The position numbers and the translations under genes were made by a program. Below are positions 23,546 to 33,254 of a stretch of DNA of 33,372 bases, one piece after another. How positions within the stretch are numbered: the stretch's first letter is position 1; each line of letters starts with the position of its first letter. This DNA comes from Melioribacteraceae bacterium (GTDB lineage: Bacteria > Bacteroidota > Ignavibacteria > Ignavibacteriales > Melioribacteraceae). The notes under the pieces are model-generated. The model worked only from the letters and a program-made list of their open reading frames with translations. It did not search any database and had not been told where the DNA came from. The stretch lies in the NCBI GenBank assembly GCA_016342755.1, contig JAEINS010000037.1, forward strand, positions 1 to 33,372, in the 5' to 3' direction.

Positions 23546-25897
23546 TTAATTATCATCGTAATAAAGCGAATCACCAGGCATCAACTCAATTGCCTCTTGT
23601 GAAAGTGTATCTGTCCACATATATCTATCAAAAATCTTGATTGTTGTATCTCTTTCAGAATTAAAAAACGGAATGTTACTCTTTGTAATATTTATATAAT
23701 CAGAAATTCTACCACTGTTGCAGTCGACTGAAAAAAGTCTAGGATCACCCATTTCGTAAATAGATTCTTCACAAAAATCGACTAACGCAATTTCACCGCT
23801 GGCTGGCAATTCAAATTCAGCATTTTCAAATTCCAATGAATCATAAACCTCTTTCATAAAAGCAGCCCAGATTGGCAAAGCAGCTCTTGAAGCCTGCCCG
23901 GCAATATCTCCCATCGCCTGGAAGTTAATATCTTCTCTATCAAAACCCACCCAGGCAGCAGCGGCTAAATCAGGTGTGAATCCGATAAACCATGCATCTC
24001 TTCCCTCTTGGGTAGTTCCGGTCTTACCGGCAGCAGAAATATTATATGGTAAATATCTTCTAACTCTTAAGCCGGTTCCTTCATTAACAACTGTTTCCAT
24101 CATGTTAGTAATTAACCAGGCAGATTCTTCAGATATAGCTTCTCTTGTACCGGATGTAAATGCTTCTATTATAATTCCATTGCCGTCATCAATACGCGAT
24201 AGTGCCAAAGGTTCGTTATAAATTCCCTTATTGGCAATAGTGGCGTAAGCTGAAGTGATTTCTAAAGGATTAACCGGCGATGTACCAAGTGCAATTGAAT
24301 TAAAAAGTCTTGGTTTAGATTTAATGCCAAGTGCTTTTGTAATTCTGCCAATTTCATAAAGCTGTACATGTCCTTCTATTACTAATCTTCCGGCAATAAT
24401 ATTTTTAGAATCTTTCAATCCTTCTCTTAAAGTCATAAAGCCGGAATATGTATTACTGAAATTATCCGGGGACCATCCGTCAACATCAAACTTCTGATTT
24501 AATAATGGATAGGCTGGATAAAGTCCGTTTTCTAACGCGCATAAATAAACAAATGGTTTATAACTAGAACCAGGATGACGTGAAATATTTGTAACATGAT
24601 TTAGACCACGGCCATTTTTATAATTTCGTCCGCCAACCATAGCTTTTATCTCACCAGTTCTAACATCCATTACAACAAAACCAACTTCAATCTGCTGATT
24701 AATTTTTTGAACTGAATCTACAAATGCTTTGTTGCTTTTAAATCTCCTGGCATATTCCGCCATTGCCTCAGGCGACTGATCACGCCAGTAACCTTTACGG
24801 GCTTTTATAGCTCTCATTAAAACTTTATCCAAAACTTCCGGATTCTTTCTCCAGCTCCAGTGTTTATCAAACTGTTTTTGAAAATCAGTTAAATGCTCAT
24901 CAACAACTTTGTTTGCAATTTTCTGCATTCTATTATCCAGAGTAGTATAAATAGAAAGCCCGTCTTCGTGGATATCAAAATTTCTTTCCTTTCCTAACAG
25001 TTCAAGATCCTGCCTTACATACTCTACAAAATGGGGAGCAATTGATTTTTCAAATGAATCTGAAATTCTTTCATCCGGTAAATTGATTGGTTCTTGTTTT
25101 AGCTGATTATAAACAGCCTCATCAAGATAACCATTTAACACCATGTTATACATAACTGTATTACGTCTTCCTAAAGCTCTGTTATAATTTTTATAAGGAT
25201 TGTAGTAATAATTTGATTTACAGAGTGCTACCAATAACGCACTTTCCGGGATTGTAAGATCTTTAGCCGATTTATCGAAATAAGCTTTGGCAGCCATGTT
25301 AATGCCGTAAGCACGTTCACCAAAGTAGGTTGTATTAAAATACATTTCTAAAATTTCATTTTTAGTATAATTTTTTTCTATTTCAACAGCAGTAAACCAT
25401 TCTCTAAGTTTCCTAATTATAGTTTCATAGAATTGTTCATGACCTATTTTTAAGCCATACAGATTTTTGGAAAGCTGCATAGTAATTGTACTGCCGCCCT
25501 GCTTTTTACCAAATATAAATGTATTAATTAATGCCTTACCAAATCTTTCTAAATTTACACCCCAGTGTTCATAATACTTTGTATCCTCTGTTGCAATTAA
25601 TGCATCAACCAAATGTCCCGGAATACTATCAATACTCGACTCTATTCTGTTCTCTCTGTAAAACTGCGCTAATAGTTCACCATCAGCAGTATAAACATTA
25701 CTAGCTAATGAAGATTCCGGATTTTCAAGCTGTTCAAGAGAAGGTAATCCCGATATTACATAATCAAAAAAGAAATAGCCGCCAACACTTCCGGCAATTA
25801 CAAATACAACTAAAGTTGATAAAAATATTTTTATAAAATTCTTTTTTCTTTTACGTTTTTGTCTTGCTGAACTTGCTTTATTTAAAGATTTCGCCAT
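23546..25897 (-). CDS. bifunctional penicillin-binding protein 1A (transglycosylase/transpeptidase)
   Basis: The 783-residue class A PBP polymerises and cross-links peptidoglycan. A basic cytoplasmic tail (1-20) and one TM helix (about 22-46) anchor it. The GT51 domain has ATEDTKYYEHWGV (102-114, catalytic Glu104), GGSTITMQLSKNLY (134-147) and EIEKNYTKNEILEMYFN (172-188). The transpeptidase has Ser444-Ser-Tyr-Lys447 (catalytic SxxK), Ser497-Lys-Asn499 (SxN) and Lys625-Thr-Gly627. A ~90-residue segment (about 325-400) precedes the transpeptidase. Its start overlaps lpxH by 20 bases, with GGAAAGAG before the ATG, and hpnC begins 12 bases after the stop. The overlap suggests coordinated synthesis of outer- and inner-envelope components. 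Confidence 0.95.
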   Translation of the reverse strand: MAKSLNKASSARQKRKRKKNFIKIFLSTLVVFVIAGSVGGYFFFDYVISGLPSLEQLENPESSLASNVYTADGELLAQFYRENRIESSIDSIPGHLVDALIATEDTKYYEHWGVNLERFGKALINTFIFGKKQGGSTITMQLSKNLYGLKIGHEQFYETIIRKLREWFTAVEIEKNYTKNEILEMYFNTTYFGERAYGINMAAKAYFDKSAKDLTIPESALLVALCKSNYYYNPYKNYNRALGRRNTVMYNMVLNGYLDEAVYNQLKQEPINLPDERISDSFEKSIAPHFVEYVRQDLELLGKERNFDIHEDGLSIYTTLDNRMQKIANKVVDEHLTDFQKQFDKHWSWRKNPEVLDKVLMRAIKARKGYWRDQSPEAMAEYARRFKSNKAFVDSVQKINQQIEVGFVVMDVRTGEIKAMVGGRNYKNGRGLNHVTNISRHPGSSYKPFVYLCALENGLYPAYPLLNQKFDVDGWSPDNFSNTYSGFMTLREGLKDSKNIIAGRLVIEGHVQLYEIGRITKALGIKSKPRLFNSIALGTSPVNPLEITSAYATIANKGIYNEPLALSRIDDGNGIIIEAFTSGTREAISEESAWLITNMMETVVNEGTGLRVRRYLPYNISAAGKTGTTQEGRDAWFIGFTPDLAAAAWVGFDREDINFQAMGDIAGQASRAALPIWAAFMKEVYDSLEFENAEFELPASGEIALVDFCEESIYEMGDPRLFSVDCNSGRISDYINITKSNIPFFNSERDTTIKIFDRYMWTDTLSQEAIELMPGDSLYYDDN

Positions 25898-26624
25898 TCT
25901 CTTTCCAATTTAAAATTTCGAACTTACCGTCTTTATATAATCCGTAACAAGGTTTTACAATCCAGGTTCCCAAATTTATATATTCGCCATTATCTATTTT
26001 TTTATGAATACGATTATGCGTATGTCCCATAATAACATAATCAAAACCGCTTTTTATTTTATTTGTCGCGGATTCTATTAAACCGTCTTCTTCACCATAA
26101 TTTTTTTCCGAAGTATAATCTCTGCTTCCCTTACTCATTGAACTTGCAATCCAAATCCCAAAATCGGGATGAACAAGGGAATAAAACCATTGCAAAAATT
26201 TATTTCTTAAAATTACCTTTAAAATTTTATACCCGGTATCATTTTTTACAAGTCCGTCTCCATGGGCAAGAAAGAATTTTTTACCTTCAATAATCATTTC
26301 AACCGGATCTTTATACAATTTAACGCCAAGTTCTTTTTCAAAAAAATCGCGGTGCATAAAATCATGATTGCCAATTAAATAATGAACTTCGACTCCGGCA
26401 TCTGTTAAATCCTGAAGAGCAGTAAACAGACGGAAAAATCCCCGCTGAGTTACTTTTCTGTATTCAAACCAGTAATCAAAAAGATCACCAAGAATAAATA
26501 ACTTAGTAACTTCCGGCTTTATCTTTATCAATAGCTCTTCAACTAATCTTTCTTTTTTTCTTTCGTCTTCAAACGATTGAAGCCCAAGATGTAAATCAGA
26601 AATAAAAATACAGGTTTCTTTCAC
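25878..26624 (-). CDS. lpxH: UDP-2,3-diacylglucosamine diphosphatase LpxH
   Basis: The 248-residue calcineurin-like metallophosphoesterase hydrolyses UDP-2,3-diacylglucosamine to lipid X in lipid A synthesis, at the cytoplasmic face of the inner membrane. Metal-binding motifs are all present: Asp10-x-His12 (SDLHLG), GDLFDYW (46-52), GNHD (85-88), HGD (121-123) and GHTH (200-203). Length and spacing suit LpxH, though the related LpxI-independent LpxG/LpxH-like hydrolases cannot be fully excluded by eye. The start is GTG, with no in-frame ATG upstream before the next stop and no clear ribosome site. It overlaps the PBP1A gene by 20 bases and lies 59 bp downstream of the M1 peptidase gene. It implies an outer membrane with lipid A-type glycolipid. 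Confidence 0.88.
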   Translation of the reverse strand: MKETCIFISDLHLGLQSFEDERKKERLVEELLIKIKPEVTKLFILGDLFDYWFEYRKVTQRGFFRLFTALQDLTDAGVEVHYLIGNHDFMHRDFFEKELGVKLYKDPVEMIIEGKKFFLAHGDGLVKNDTGYKILKVILRNKFLQWFYSLVHPDFGIWIASSMSKGSRDYTSEKNYGEEDGLIESATNKIKSGFDYVIMGHTHNRIHKKIDNGEYINLGTWIVKPCYGLYKDGKFEILNWKENGEIFK

Positions 26625-26683
26625 TATAAATCGCTTTATTTTTAATTCGTAAATTTAAGGAATATTCTTTAATAATGTAGCTT

Positions 26684-28384
26684 TCAATTACCGTTTTCAT
26701 TCATATCAATTTCAGCAAACAGCCAGCTGTCTTTATCAAGTTTAACTTCAGCAGGTTTAAAGTCTAAAATAAAATCAATTTTACTCTCTTTTTTATCAAT
26801 TTTTAAAGTTTTTGAAATTGATTCGGTTTCGCTGCTAAAATTAATATCCAGTGAAAATTCGTAAGGTTCGTAATCATTTTGGGTTTGCTTAATTTCCAAT
26901 TCTACTTTAAACTTACCATCTTTAATCTGATTAAATTTCCAGCTGTATTCAATCTGTAAAACTTCGCTCCCTATTGTAACCCATTGCTCAAAGAACTGTT
27001 TTAAGTTTTTATCAGAAATATTCTCGCAGACTTTTATAAAATCATTTGTCGACGCGTTTTTATACTTATAAGTTTCGAAGTAGTTCCGCAGAATTTTAAA
27101 GAAATTTTCATCCCCAACTTCCCGTCTCAGCATGTGCAAAACCCATGCACCCTTGTTATAAATAGTTCCGCTGAACAAACTTCCCTCAGTATCGTACAAT
27201 CTTTTATCATAATATTTACTGAACTTAGAATTCATTGTAGATATTAATGAATTTCTTCCGGATTCATGTTCGTAATATAAAGCCTCGGAATAAGTCGCGA
27301 AACCTTCATTTAGCCAGACATCTTTCCACGACATAGGACCAACAGCGTTTCCCCACCAGTGATGAGCTAATTCATGAATTAATATATCGTTGAACATTTT
27401 TCTTCCGGTTATAAAATTTGTGCCAATCCCGGTAATTGTCTGATGTTCCATTGCGCCCGACTGCCACAAAAATTCAGCAATCCCGTATTTCTCTTTTATA
27501 AATGGATATTCTCCAAACTTTGATTCAAAAAATGCCAATATATCTTTCTGATTAGCAAAATCCAGTTTAGCATCTTCCAGATCATCTTCAAAAACATAAT
27601 ACTGCAGATTCATAGAATCGCCGGATTCTGAAACAAATGTATCCGTAAATAACTCATAATCAGCCGAGTAGATAGCAATTAAATATGTAGAGATACGATA
27701 AATAGTTTTCCAATGCGCTGTTTTAAGATCATCAGCAAATTTTTCTTCAACAAGAATTCCATTTGAAACTGAAGTTTTAGAAGAATCGTTAGTTATGTAA
27801 ATATCAGCAAAAGCTTTATCGGACGGAATATCGTTGCATGGAAACCAGGTTGACGCGTAAGTTGGTTCATTTAGAGTATAAACAACCGATTCACCCTTAT
27901 ATTTATCAAAACTAAATGAATCAAATCCCAGCCTTTTGGGAGTTCCTTCATACTTTACGTTAATTACAACTGTATCGGTTTGTACTTCATTTTTATTAAT
28001 TATTAAATGATAATCATCCCGTGTAAACTCTGTTTCAGAACCGTTTAAGAGTAATTCACTAACTTCCATATTTTCATAAAAATTTAGTACAACAGGTAAA
28101 TTATTAGTAATCGGATTAAGTAACGTTATTGTAACATCACCCTTAATTTTTTCTTTTTTAGTTAATAACGCAATTTTTAAATCATAATGAAGAACATCAA
28201 TCCGGGATTGTTCCGCAGTAACATATTCCGTATCAGAAAACAGATCATTTACAAAAGTTCTTACGCCGGCAAATAAAACTTTTGGCTGAATATTTTTATA
28301 ATCCAGAACCTTCATTACTCCACAGAAAGAAGTAAGAAGTGTTAAACTGAAAATTGCTATTATTACCAGAGATTTTTTATTCAT
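26684..28384 (-). CDS. M1-family zinc metallopeptidase (aminopeptidase N-like)
   Basis: The 566-residue exported aminopeptidase has a hydrophobic N-terminus (about 4-22) that may be a signal peptide or anchor; a Cys at 21 is not in a good lipobox. After a beta-rich N-terminal domain (about 60-240), the thermolysin-like domain carries His337-Glu-Leu-Ala-His341 with Glu360 in NEGFATYSEA, the gluzincin zinc site. The substrate motif is GAMEH (310-314) where classical aminopeptidase N has GAMEN, a variant found in other bacterial M1 proteins. The chain ends soon after a beta domain (about 470-566) and lacks the long C-terminal helical domain, so it is a short M1 form. Substrates are periplasmic or extracellular peptides. 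It is divergent from glgC, with a 93-bp gap, and may lead the downstream envelope operon. Confidence 0.92.
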   Translation of the reverse strand: MNKKSLVIIAIFSLTLLTSFCGVMKVLDYKNIQPKVLFAGVRTFVNDLFSDTEYVTAEQSRIDVLHYDLKIALLTKKEKIKGDVTITLLNPITNNLPVVLNFYENMEVSELLLNGSETEFTRDDYHLIINKNEVQTDTVVINVKYEGTPKRLGFDSFSFDKYKGESVVYTLNEPTYASTWFPCNDIPSDKAFADIYITNDSSKTSVSNGILVEEKFADDLKTAHWKTIYRISTYLIAIYSADYELFTDTFVSESGDSMNLQYYVFEDDLEDAKLDFANQKDILAFFESKFGEYPFIKEKYGIAEFLWQSGAMEHQTITGIGTNFITGRKMFNDILIHELAHHWWGNAVGPMSWKDVWLNEGFATYSEALYYEHESGRNSLISTMNSKFSKYYDKRLYDTEGSLFSGTIYNKGAWVLHMLRREVGDENFFKILRNYFETYKYKNASTNDFIKVCENISDKNLKQFFEQWVTIGSEVLQIEYSWKFNQIKDGKFKVELEIKQTQNDYEPYEFSLDINFSSETESISKTLKIDKKESKIDFILDFKPAEVKLDKDSWLFAEIDMNENGN

Positions 28385-28477
28385 AAATATTATAAATTTT
28401 TACTATTTAATTATAAGATAAATTGCCTCTGTAAATTTAAATAAATATATTAAAGGAAAACAATTCTAGAGAAAATA

Positions 28478-29716
28478 ATGGGATTTATTGGCTCTTCACT
28501 TTTGCGCGACACTATTACAATGATTCTGGCCGGCGGTCAGGGTGAAAGATTATCGCCGCTTACATCTGTAAGAACAAAGCCATCCGTTCCTTTTGGCGGC
28601 AAGTACAGGATCATCGATTTTACATTATCAAATTGTTTAAACTCCGGTTTGCGCAAAATATACGTTTTAACTCAATATAAATCAGATTCATTAAACCGGC
28701 ATCTTTATCAGGCCTGGAACATTTTTAATCCCGACTTAGGAGAATATATTTATTCAATTCCTCCGCAATTTAAAACTAGTAATAACTGGTATACCGGCAC
28801 TGCTAATGCAATTGAACAAAATATGAATCTGCTTATGGTAAATAAACACGACAATGTTTTGATGCTTTCAGGAGATCATATTTACAAAATGGATTATCTT
28901 AAAATGCTTCAGTATCATACAGAAAAAAATGCTGACCTTTCAATATCCAGTATCTACTTTCCAAATCATCAGTCGCATAGATTTGGTTTTTTAGGAATTG
29001 ATGAAAACTATAAAGTTCATTCTTTTGTGGAAAAGCCAAAGAATCCGCCAGAAGCTCCCGATAAACCCGGACAATCATTAGTGAATATGGGAATTTATGT
29101 TTTCAAAACAAAAAAATTAATTCAGGTCTTAAAACAAATTACTGCTGAAAAAATAGAAAATCTTGATTTTGGAAAACATGTTATTCCATATATGATTAAA
29201 GAAGGTTTCGAAGTCTACTCCTACCCTTTTGAAGATGAAAATAAACAGGGTACTCCGTATTGGCGCGATATTGGAACTATCAACAGTTATTTTACGGCAA
29301 GTATGGATTTAATAAGTGCCAGTCCGGAATTTAATTTGTACGATGAAGAATGGCCTTTAAGAACTAAACAATTCCAGTTTCCTCCGGCTAAAACTTTATC
29401 GCATGAAGGAGAAAGAGTCGGCAGAGTTTCAAATTCAATAATTACAGACGGTTCAATTGTATCGGGCGGCTTGGTTGAGCGTTCTATACTTGGTCCAAAC
29501 ATTAAAGTTAATAGTTACAGTTATATTGCCGATTCCATTTTATTCAACAACTGCGATATAGGAAGGCACGCAAAAATACGCCGGACTATAATTGATAAAA
29601 ATGTAAGAGTGCCGGAAGGCACTGAAATTGGATTTGATGTTGAGACAGATAAAAGAAGATTTAAAGTTACAGAATCCGGGATAGTTGTAATTCCGAAGGA
29701 TTATGTGTTTCATTAA
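28478..29716 (+). CDS. glgC: glucose-1-phosphate adenylyltransferase (ADP-glucose pyrophosphorylase)
   Basis: The 412-residue enzyme makes ADP-glucose from glucose-1-phosphate and ATP, the committed step of bacterial glycogen synthesis. The nucleotidyltransferase core has MILAGGQGERLSPLTSVRTK (15-34), KPSVPFGGKYRIIDFTLSN (34-52), YTGTANAI (105-112) and SGDHIYKMDY (131-140), with later FVEKP. The C-terminal quarter forms left-handed beta-helix hexapeptide-like repeats (RSILGPNI, DSILFNNCDIG, RTIIDKNV). The short leader MGFIGSSLLRDT is typical of regulated GlgC enzymes. The ATG has only a weak upstream purine run. No other glycogen genes are nearby; the gene is convergent with a histidine kinase, with 4 bp between stops. 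Confidence 0.95.
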   Translation: MGFIGSSLLRDTITMILAGGQGERLSPLTSVRTKPSVPFGGKYRIIDFTLSNCLNSGLRKIYVLTQYKSDSLNRHLYQAWNIFNPDLGEYIYSIPPQFKTSNNWYTGTANAIEQNMNLLMVNKHDNVLMLSGDHIYKMDYLKMLQYHTEKNADLSISSIYFPNHQSHRFGFLGIDENYKVHSFVEKPKNPPEAPDKPGQSLVNMGIYVFKTKKLIQVLKQITAEKIENLDFGKHVIPYMIKEGFEVYSYPFEDENKQGTPYWRDIGTINSYFTASMDLISASPEFNLYDEEWPLRTKQFQFPPAKTLSHEGERVGRVSNSIITDGSIVSGGLVERSILGPNIKVNSYSYIADSILFNNCDIGRHAKIRRTIIDKNVRVPEGTEIGFDVETDKRRFKVTESGIVVIPKDYVFH

Positions 29717-29720
29717 CAAT

Positions 29721-31334
29721 TTATTTGGGAAGTAAAATATGAAAATTACTTCCCTTTCCTAATTCACTTTCCGCCCAAATTTTTCCGCCATGTTTTTCGA
29801 TGAACTCTTTGCAGAGAATTAAACCAAGTCCGGTTCCTCTTTCACCTTCAGTATCAAGTTCCCGTATACTCGATTCGATTTTAAAAAGACTATCCAAAGT
29901 TTTTTCAGACATTCCGTTACCAGTATCCTCAACAGAGATCATCAAATTCTGTCCTTTTAAAATACAGACAACTTTAATAGCACCATTTTTACTTGTAAAT
30001 TTAATAGCATTCGAAATCAGATTTCTAAACACAGCACTAATCATATTTCTATCGGCTGTAATTGTTATCTTTTCATCAACTAAATTCTGTATATCTATAT
30101 TTTTATTTACGGCACTAGATCTATATAAATTAATGGCTTCGTTTATTGTTGATTTCAAATTAAACTTAACCGGGAAATGCTCAATTCTGTTGGTTTGGAT
30201 TCTAGACCATTCTAAAAGGTTTTCAAGCAAATTATATACATCATTAGCCGATTTATAAATACGTGAAGAGAAGTCCGCAATTTCCTCTTTAGTTAATTCA
30301 TCCAGCTGATTCGCCATCATATCAGAAAAACTTAATAACGCATTAAAAGGATTTTTTAAATCGTGAGCTATAATTGAAAAAAACTTATCTTTATTAACAT
30401 TCAGTTCTCTCATCTTTTCTTCGGACTCTGCCAGCTTAGTACTCATTAAAGTAAGATTCTCAGCATCCGCTTCCATCTGATGAATATTTTTTTTGATCTC
30501 CATATCGGCTAAATATCTGGAGGTCATATCACGTATCATAATTATGAACTCATCATTTGCGGTCGGTATAATACGGGCTTCTTCGTAATATACTTTTCTT
30601 TTATCCTTAGCTTCATAAATAAAACTTTGAACTTCACCAGTTTGTAAAGCTCTTTCCATAAAAAACAATGTCCGTAACGAAAACTCCTTCGGAAAGCATT
30701 CGGTAATATTCTTTTTCACCAAATCGCCTTTTGGCAAAGGGAATTTCTCGTTTTTTCTTTCATGATAAGAAATTATATATCCGTTAACGTAACATTTCAA
30801 AACAAGATCGGGTATATTTTTAAGAAGTGCTTCTTCTCTTGCTTCAACATTTGCCAGATGTTTTTCTACTTCTTTACGCTTGGTTACATCTTCTAAAACA
30901 GTAATAAAATAAGGGGTTTCACTATTATCGTCATCAACTTTTAGTGTAGTCTGCGAAACAGTAAAAAGAGTTCCCTCTTTACTTTTACAAATTACTTCGT
31001 CTTCAAAAATATTACTCTTGCTAATTTGCCCGTCTATTTTTTCTAATAAACTTTTCCCGTTTTTTAATGGATAAATTAGTTGAATATTTTTCCCTTTTAA
31101 CTCATCAATTGAATAACCAAACAGATCTATCGCTTTTTTATTAATCCAGACAATTTCATTTTCTTTAGAAATAATAATTCCATTCTCAATTTCCTCAAGA
31201 GCAATACTCTTTAATTTTAATTCAAATAAATCACTATTCCCTTGCGGCAAAAAAGAATCAAGTCCTTTATTTTTAATATTAAGATTCGAAATCTCCTTTT
31301 TTATCCCGTCAAATGGATTAATATTGTCTGGCAT
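29721..31334 (-). CDS. cytoplasmic PAS-PAS sensor histidine kinase
   Basis: The 537-residue orphan kinase has no membrane helix. A PAS domain spans about 40-155 (EIVWINKKAIDLFGYS core, PAC-like end VLEDVTKRKEVEK). A second, more divergent PAS-like domain covers 165-275 (IPDLVLKCYVNGYIISY). A coiled-coil linker (about 276-315) leads to HisKA with His324 in IIAHDLKNPFNALL. The HATPase has the N box around NLISNAIKFT, G1 DTGNGM and G2 GTGLGL. HDLKNPF-type kinases commonly act as single soluble sensors in the FCB group. AGGAAA sits three bases before the ATG. It is divergent from uvrC and convergent with glgC; no response regulator is adjacent, so its partner is unknown. Confidence 0.92.
   Translation of the reverse strand: MPDNINPFDGIKKEISNLNIKNKGLDSFLPQGNSDLFELKLKSIALEEIENGIIISKENEIVWINKKAIDLFGYSIDELKGKNIQLIYPLKNGKSLLEKIDGQISKSNIFEDEVICKSKEGTLFTVSQTTLKVDDDNSETPYFITVLEDVTKRKEVEKHLANVEAREEALLKNIPDLVLKCYVNGYIISYHERKNEKFPLPKGDLVKKNITECFPKEFSLRTLFFMERALQTGEVQSFIYEAKDKRKVYYEEARIIPTANDEFIIMIRDMTSRYLADMEIKKNIHQMEADAENLTLMSTKLAESEEKMRELNVNKDKFFSIIAHDLKNPFNALLSFSDMMANQLDELTKEEIADFSSRIYKSANDVYNLLENLLEWSRIQTNRIEHFPVKFNLKSTINEAINLYRSSAVNKNIDIQNLVDEKITITADRNMISAVFRNLISNAIKFTSKNGAIKVVCILKGQNLMISVEDTGNGMSEKTLDSLFKIESSIRELDTEGERGTGLGLILCKEFIEKHGGKIWAESELGKGSNFHILLPK
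29727..29754 (+). terminator. hairpin downstream of glgC, inside the convergent kinase gene
   Basis: GGGAAGTAA (29727-29735) pairs exactly with TTACTTCCC (29746-29754) around a 10-base loop, followed by TTT. It is 11 bases past the glgC stop and would terminate glgC transcription. The same bases encode the last residues of the convergent histidine kinase, so terminator and coding sequence overlap. The T tract is short, so efficiency is uncertain. Confidence 0.5.
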
Positions 31335-31427
31335 TAATTTCCTGTATTAGTATTAACTTAATTCTGAAATAATCTTTTAACTAATTATTATATTAGAATT
31401 ATAGAATATTATAAAAAATAAAATTTA

Positions 31428-33254
31428 ATGAAAGCAGAATTAGAGACAAAATTAAAAAATCTTCCTAAGAATCCCGGTGTTTATCAATATAAAGATAAAA
31501 ACGGAAGGATTATATACGTTGGAAAAGCTAAAAACCTTCGCAACCGTGTCAGATCATATTTTCAGAAAAATCTGGATTCAGCCAAAACACAGATTTTAGT
31601 TTCTAAAATTAGAGACTTAGAATTGATTATTACTGATAGTGAAGTTGAGGCACTGGTTCTTGAAAACAATTTAATAAAGGACTTAAAACCGCGTTACAAT
31701 ATAAATTTAAAAGACGATAAAACTTTTCCGTACATAAGAGTTACAAACGAACCTTTTCCGCAAATTTTTGCTACAAGAGATATTGTCCGGGACGGCTCAA
31801 AATATTTTGGACCTTTTACAGATGTACGTAATATGAAAAATTCTCTTAGAATACTTAATAAAACTTTTAAAATAAGAAGCTGTAAACATCTTATAAATCA
31901 GACATCCATTGAAAAAGGGAAAATTAAAATCTGCCTCGATTATCATATTAAAAAATGTGACGGTCCCTGTGAAGGATTAATTTCGGAAGAGGATTATAAA
32001 CAGATGGTTGAGCATGTTATTAAGTTATTAAAGGGTAAAACCGAGGATCTTTTAGAAGAGCTTAATATAAATATGGAAAAAGCTTCTGCCAGTCTTGAAT
32101 TTGAAAAAGCGGCTGAGATTAGAGATCAGATAGATCAGCTTAATGTGTATTCTAAAAAACAAAAGGTTGTTACAAACGATAAGGTTGACCGTGATATAAT
32201 AAGCATTGCAACGGAAGCCAAGGATACAGTTGTCGCAATCTTGAATATCCGCTACGGAAAACTTATCGGGAAAAAAACTCTGAAACTTTCAACTGAATTC
32301 CCGGATGATGTTGATAAAATTTATGAATCGGCAATAAGATTTTATTACAATGAATATGTTGAAATACCAAAAGAAATTGTTGTTGAGAAAACACCTTTTG
32401 AAAGTGATTCATTAATAGAATGGCTCGAAACAAAGTCCGAAAGAAAAGTAACCTTTGTGGTTCCGCAAAGGCAAAGCGAAACTATGAGTCTTAGCAAGAT
32501 GTGTAAACAAAACGCGATTCTGCAATTGAAAGAAATCCAGCTTCAGAAAATGAAGCGTGAAGGGAATGTACCCTATACTTTATCGGCTCTGCAGCGTGAT
32601 TTCCGGCTAAAGAAGATTCCAAAAAAAATTGAGTGTTTTGATATTTCTAATATTCAGGGTTCTGATACTGTTGCCAGTCTTGTTGTTTTTGTTAACGGCA
32701 AACCGAAGAAAAGTTTATACAGAAAATTTATTATCAATAGTGTTGACGGACCGGATGACTTTGCAAGTATGCGCGAAGTGATTGAAAGACGCTACACACG
32801 ACTTAAAGAGGAAAGCTCTCCTCTACCCGATCTTATTATGGTTGATGGCGGTAAAGGCCAGCTTTCAAGCGCGGTTGAAATTCTTAACAATCTGGGTTTT
32901 GTGAATTACGAAATAATAGGACTTGCAAAACGTTTAGAAGAAGTGTTTTTCCCGGGTGATTCTGAACCGCAAACAATCCCTAAAACTTCATCGAGTATAA
33001 AACTGCTTCAGCATGTTAGAGACGAAGCTCACAGATTTGCAATTACTTTCCACCGTCACAGGCGGGACAAAAGAACACTTACCAGTGAATTGTTAGAAAT
33101 AAAAGGAATTGGACAAAAGATTGCGGAAAAACTTCTTACAGAAATTGGAAGTCTAAAAAAAATTAAAGAAGCTGAGTTAGATGAAATTGAAAAAGTAATT
33201 GGCGAGGCAAAAGCCAAACTGGTTTTTGAGTTTTTTAAAGAAGCTAAAAATTAA
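31428..33254 (+). CDS. uvrC: excinuclease ABC subunit UvrC
   Basis: The 608-residue nuclease makes both incisions in nucleotide excision repair with UvrA and UvrB. The N-terminal GIY-YIG domain has GVYQYKDKNGRIIYVGKAKN (17-36), Arg38 and metal-ligand Glu79. Four cysteines (152, 169, 177, 181) with the C-x7-C-x3-C spacing fit the UvrC iron-sulphur-type cluster site. A UVR/UvrB-binding motif lies at about 213-240 (MEKASASLEFEKAAEIRDQI). The C-terminal RNase H-like nuclease has DISNIQGSDTVASLV and PDLIMVDGGKGQL, and tandem helix-hairpin-helix ends the protein (LLEIKGIGQKIAEKLL). No ribosome site is visible before the ATG. A weak CTCTTT/AAAGAG hairpin follows the stop; the remaining 118 bases to the window edge hold no gene. 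Confidence 0.97.
   Translation: MKAELETKLKNLPKNPGVYQYKDKNGRIIYVGKAKNLRNRVRSYFQKNLDSAKTQILVSKIRDLELIITDSEVEALVLENNLIKDLKPRYNINLKDDKTFPYIRVTNEPFPQIFATRDIVRDGSKYFGPFTDVRNMKNSLRILNKTFKIRSCKHLINQTSIEKGKIKICLDYHIKKCDGPCEGLISEEDYKQMVEHVIKLLKGKTEDLLEELNINMEKASASLEFEKAAEIRDQIDQLNVYSKKQKVVTNDKVDRDIISIATEAKDTVVAILNIRYGKLIGKKTLKLSTEFPDDVDKIYESAIRFYYNEYVEIPKEIVVEKTPFESDSLIEWLETKSERKVTFVVPQRQSETMSLSKMCKQNAILQLKEIQLQKMKREGNVPYTLSALQRDFRLKKIPKKIECFDISNIQGSDTVASLVVFVNGKPKKSLYRKFIINSVDGPDDFASMREVIERRYTRLKEESSPLPDLIMVDGGKGQLSSAVEILNNLGFVNYEIIGLAKRLEEVFFPGDSEPQTIPKTSSSIKLLQHVRDEAHRFAITFHRHRRDKRTLTSELLEIKGIGQKIAEKLLTEIGSLKKIKEAELDEIEKVIGEAKAKLVFEFFKEAKN

Noticed and set aside
26684-28384. Assignment of the M1 peptidase as a lipoprotein
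   Set aside because: Cys21 is preceded by Thr-Ser-Phe, which does not fit the lipobox requirement for a small residue at -1.
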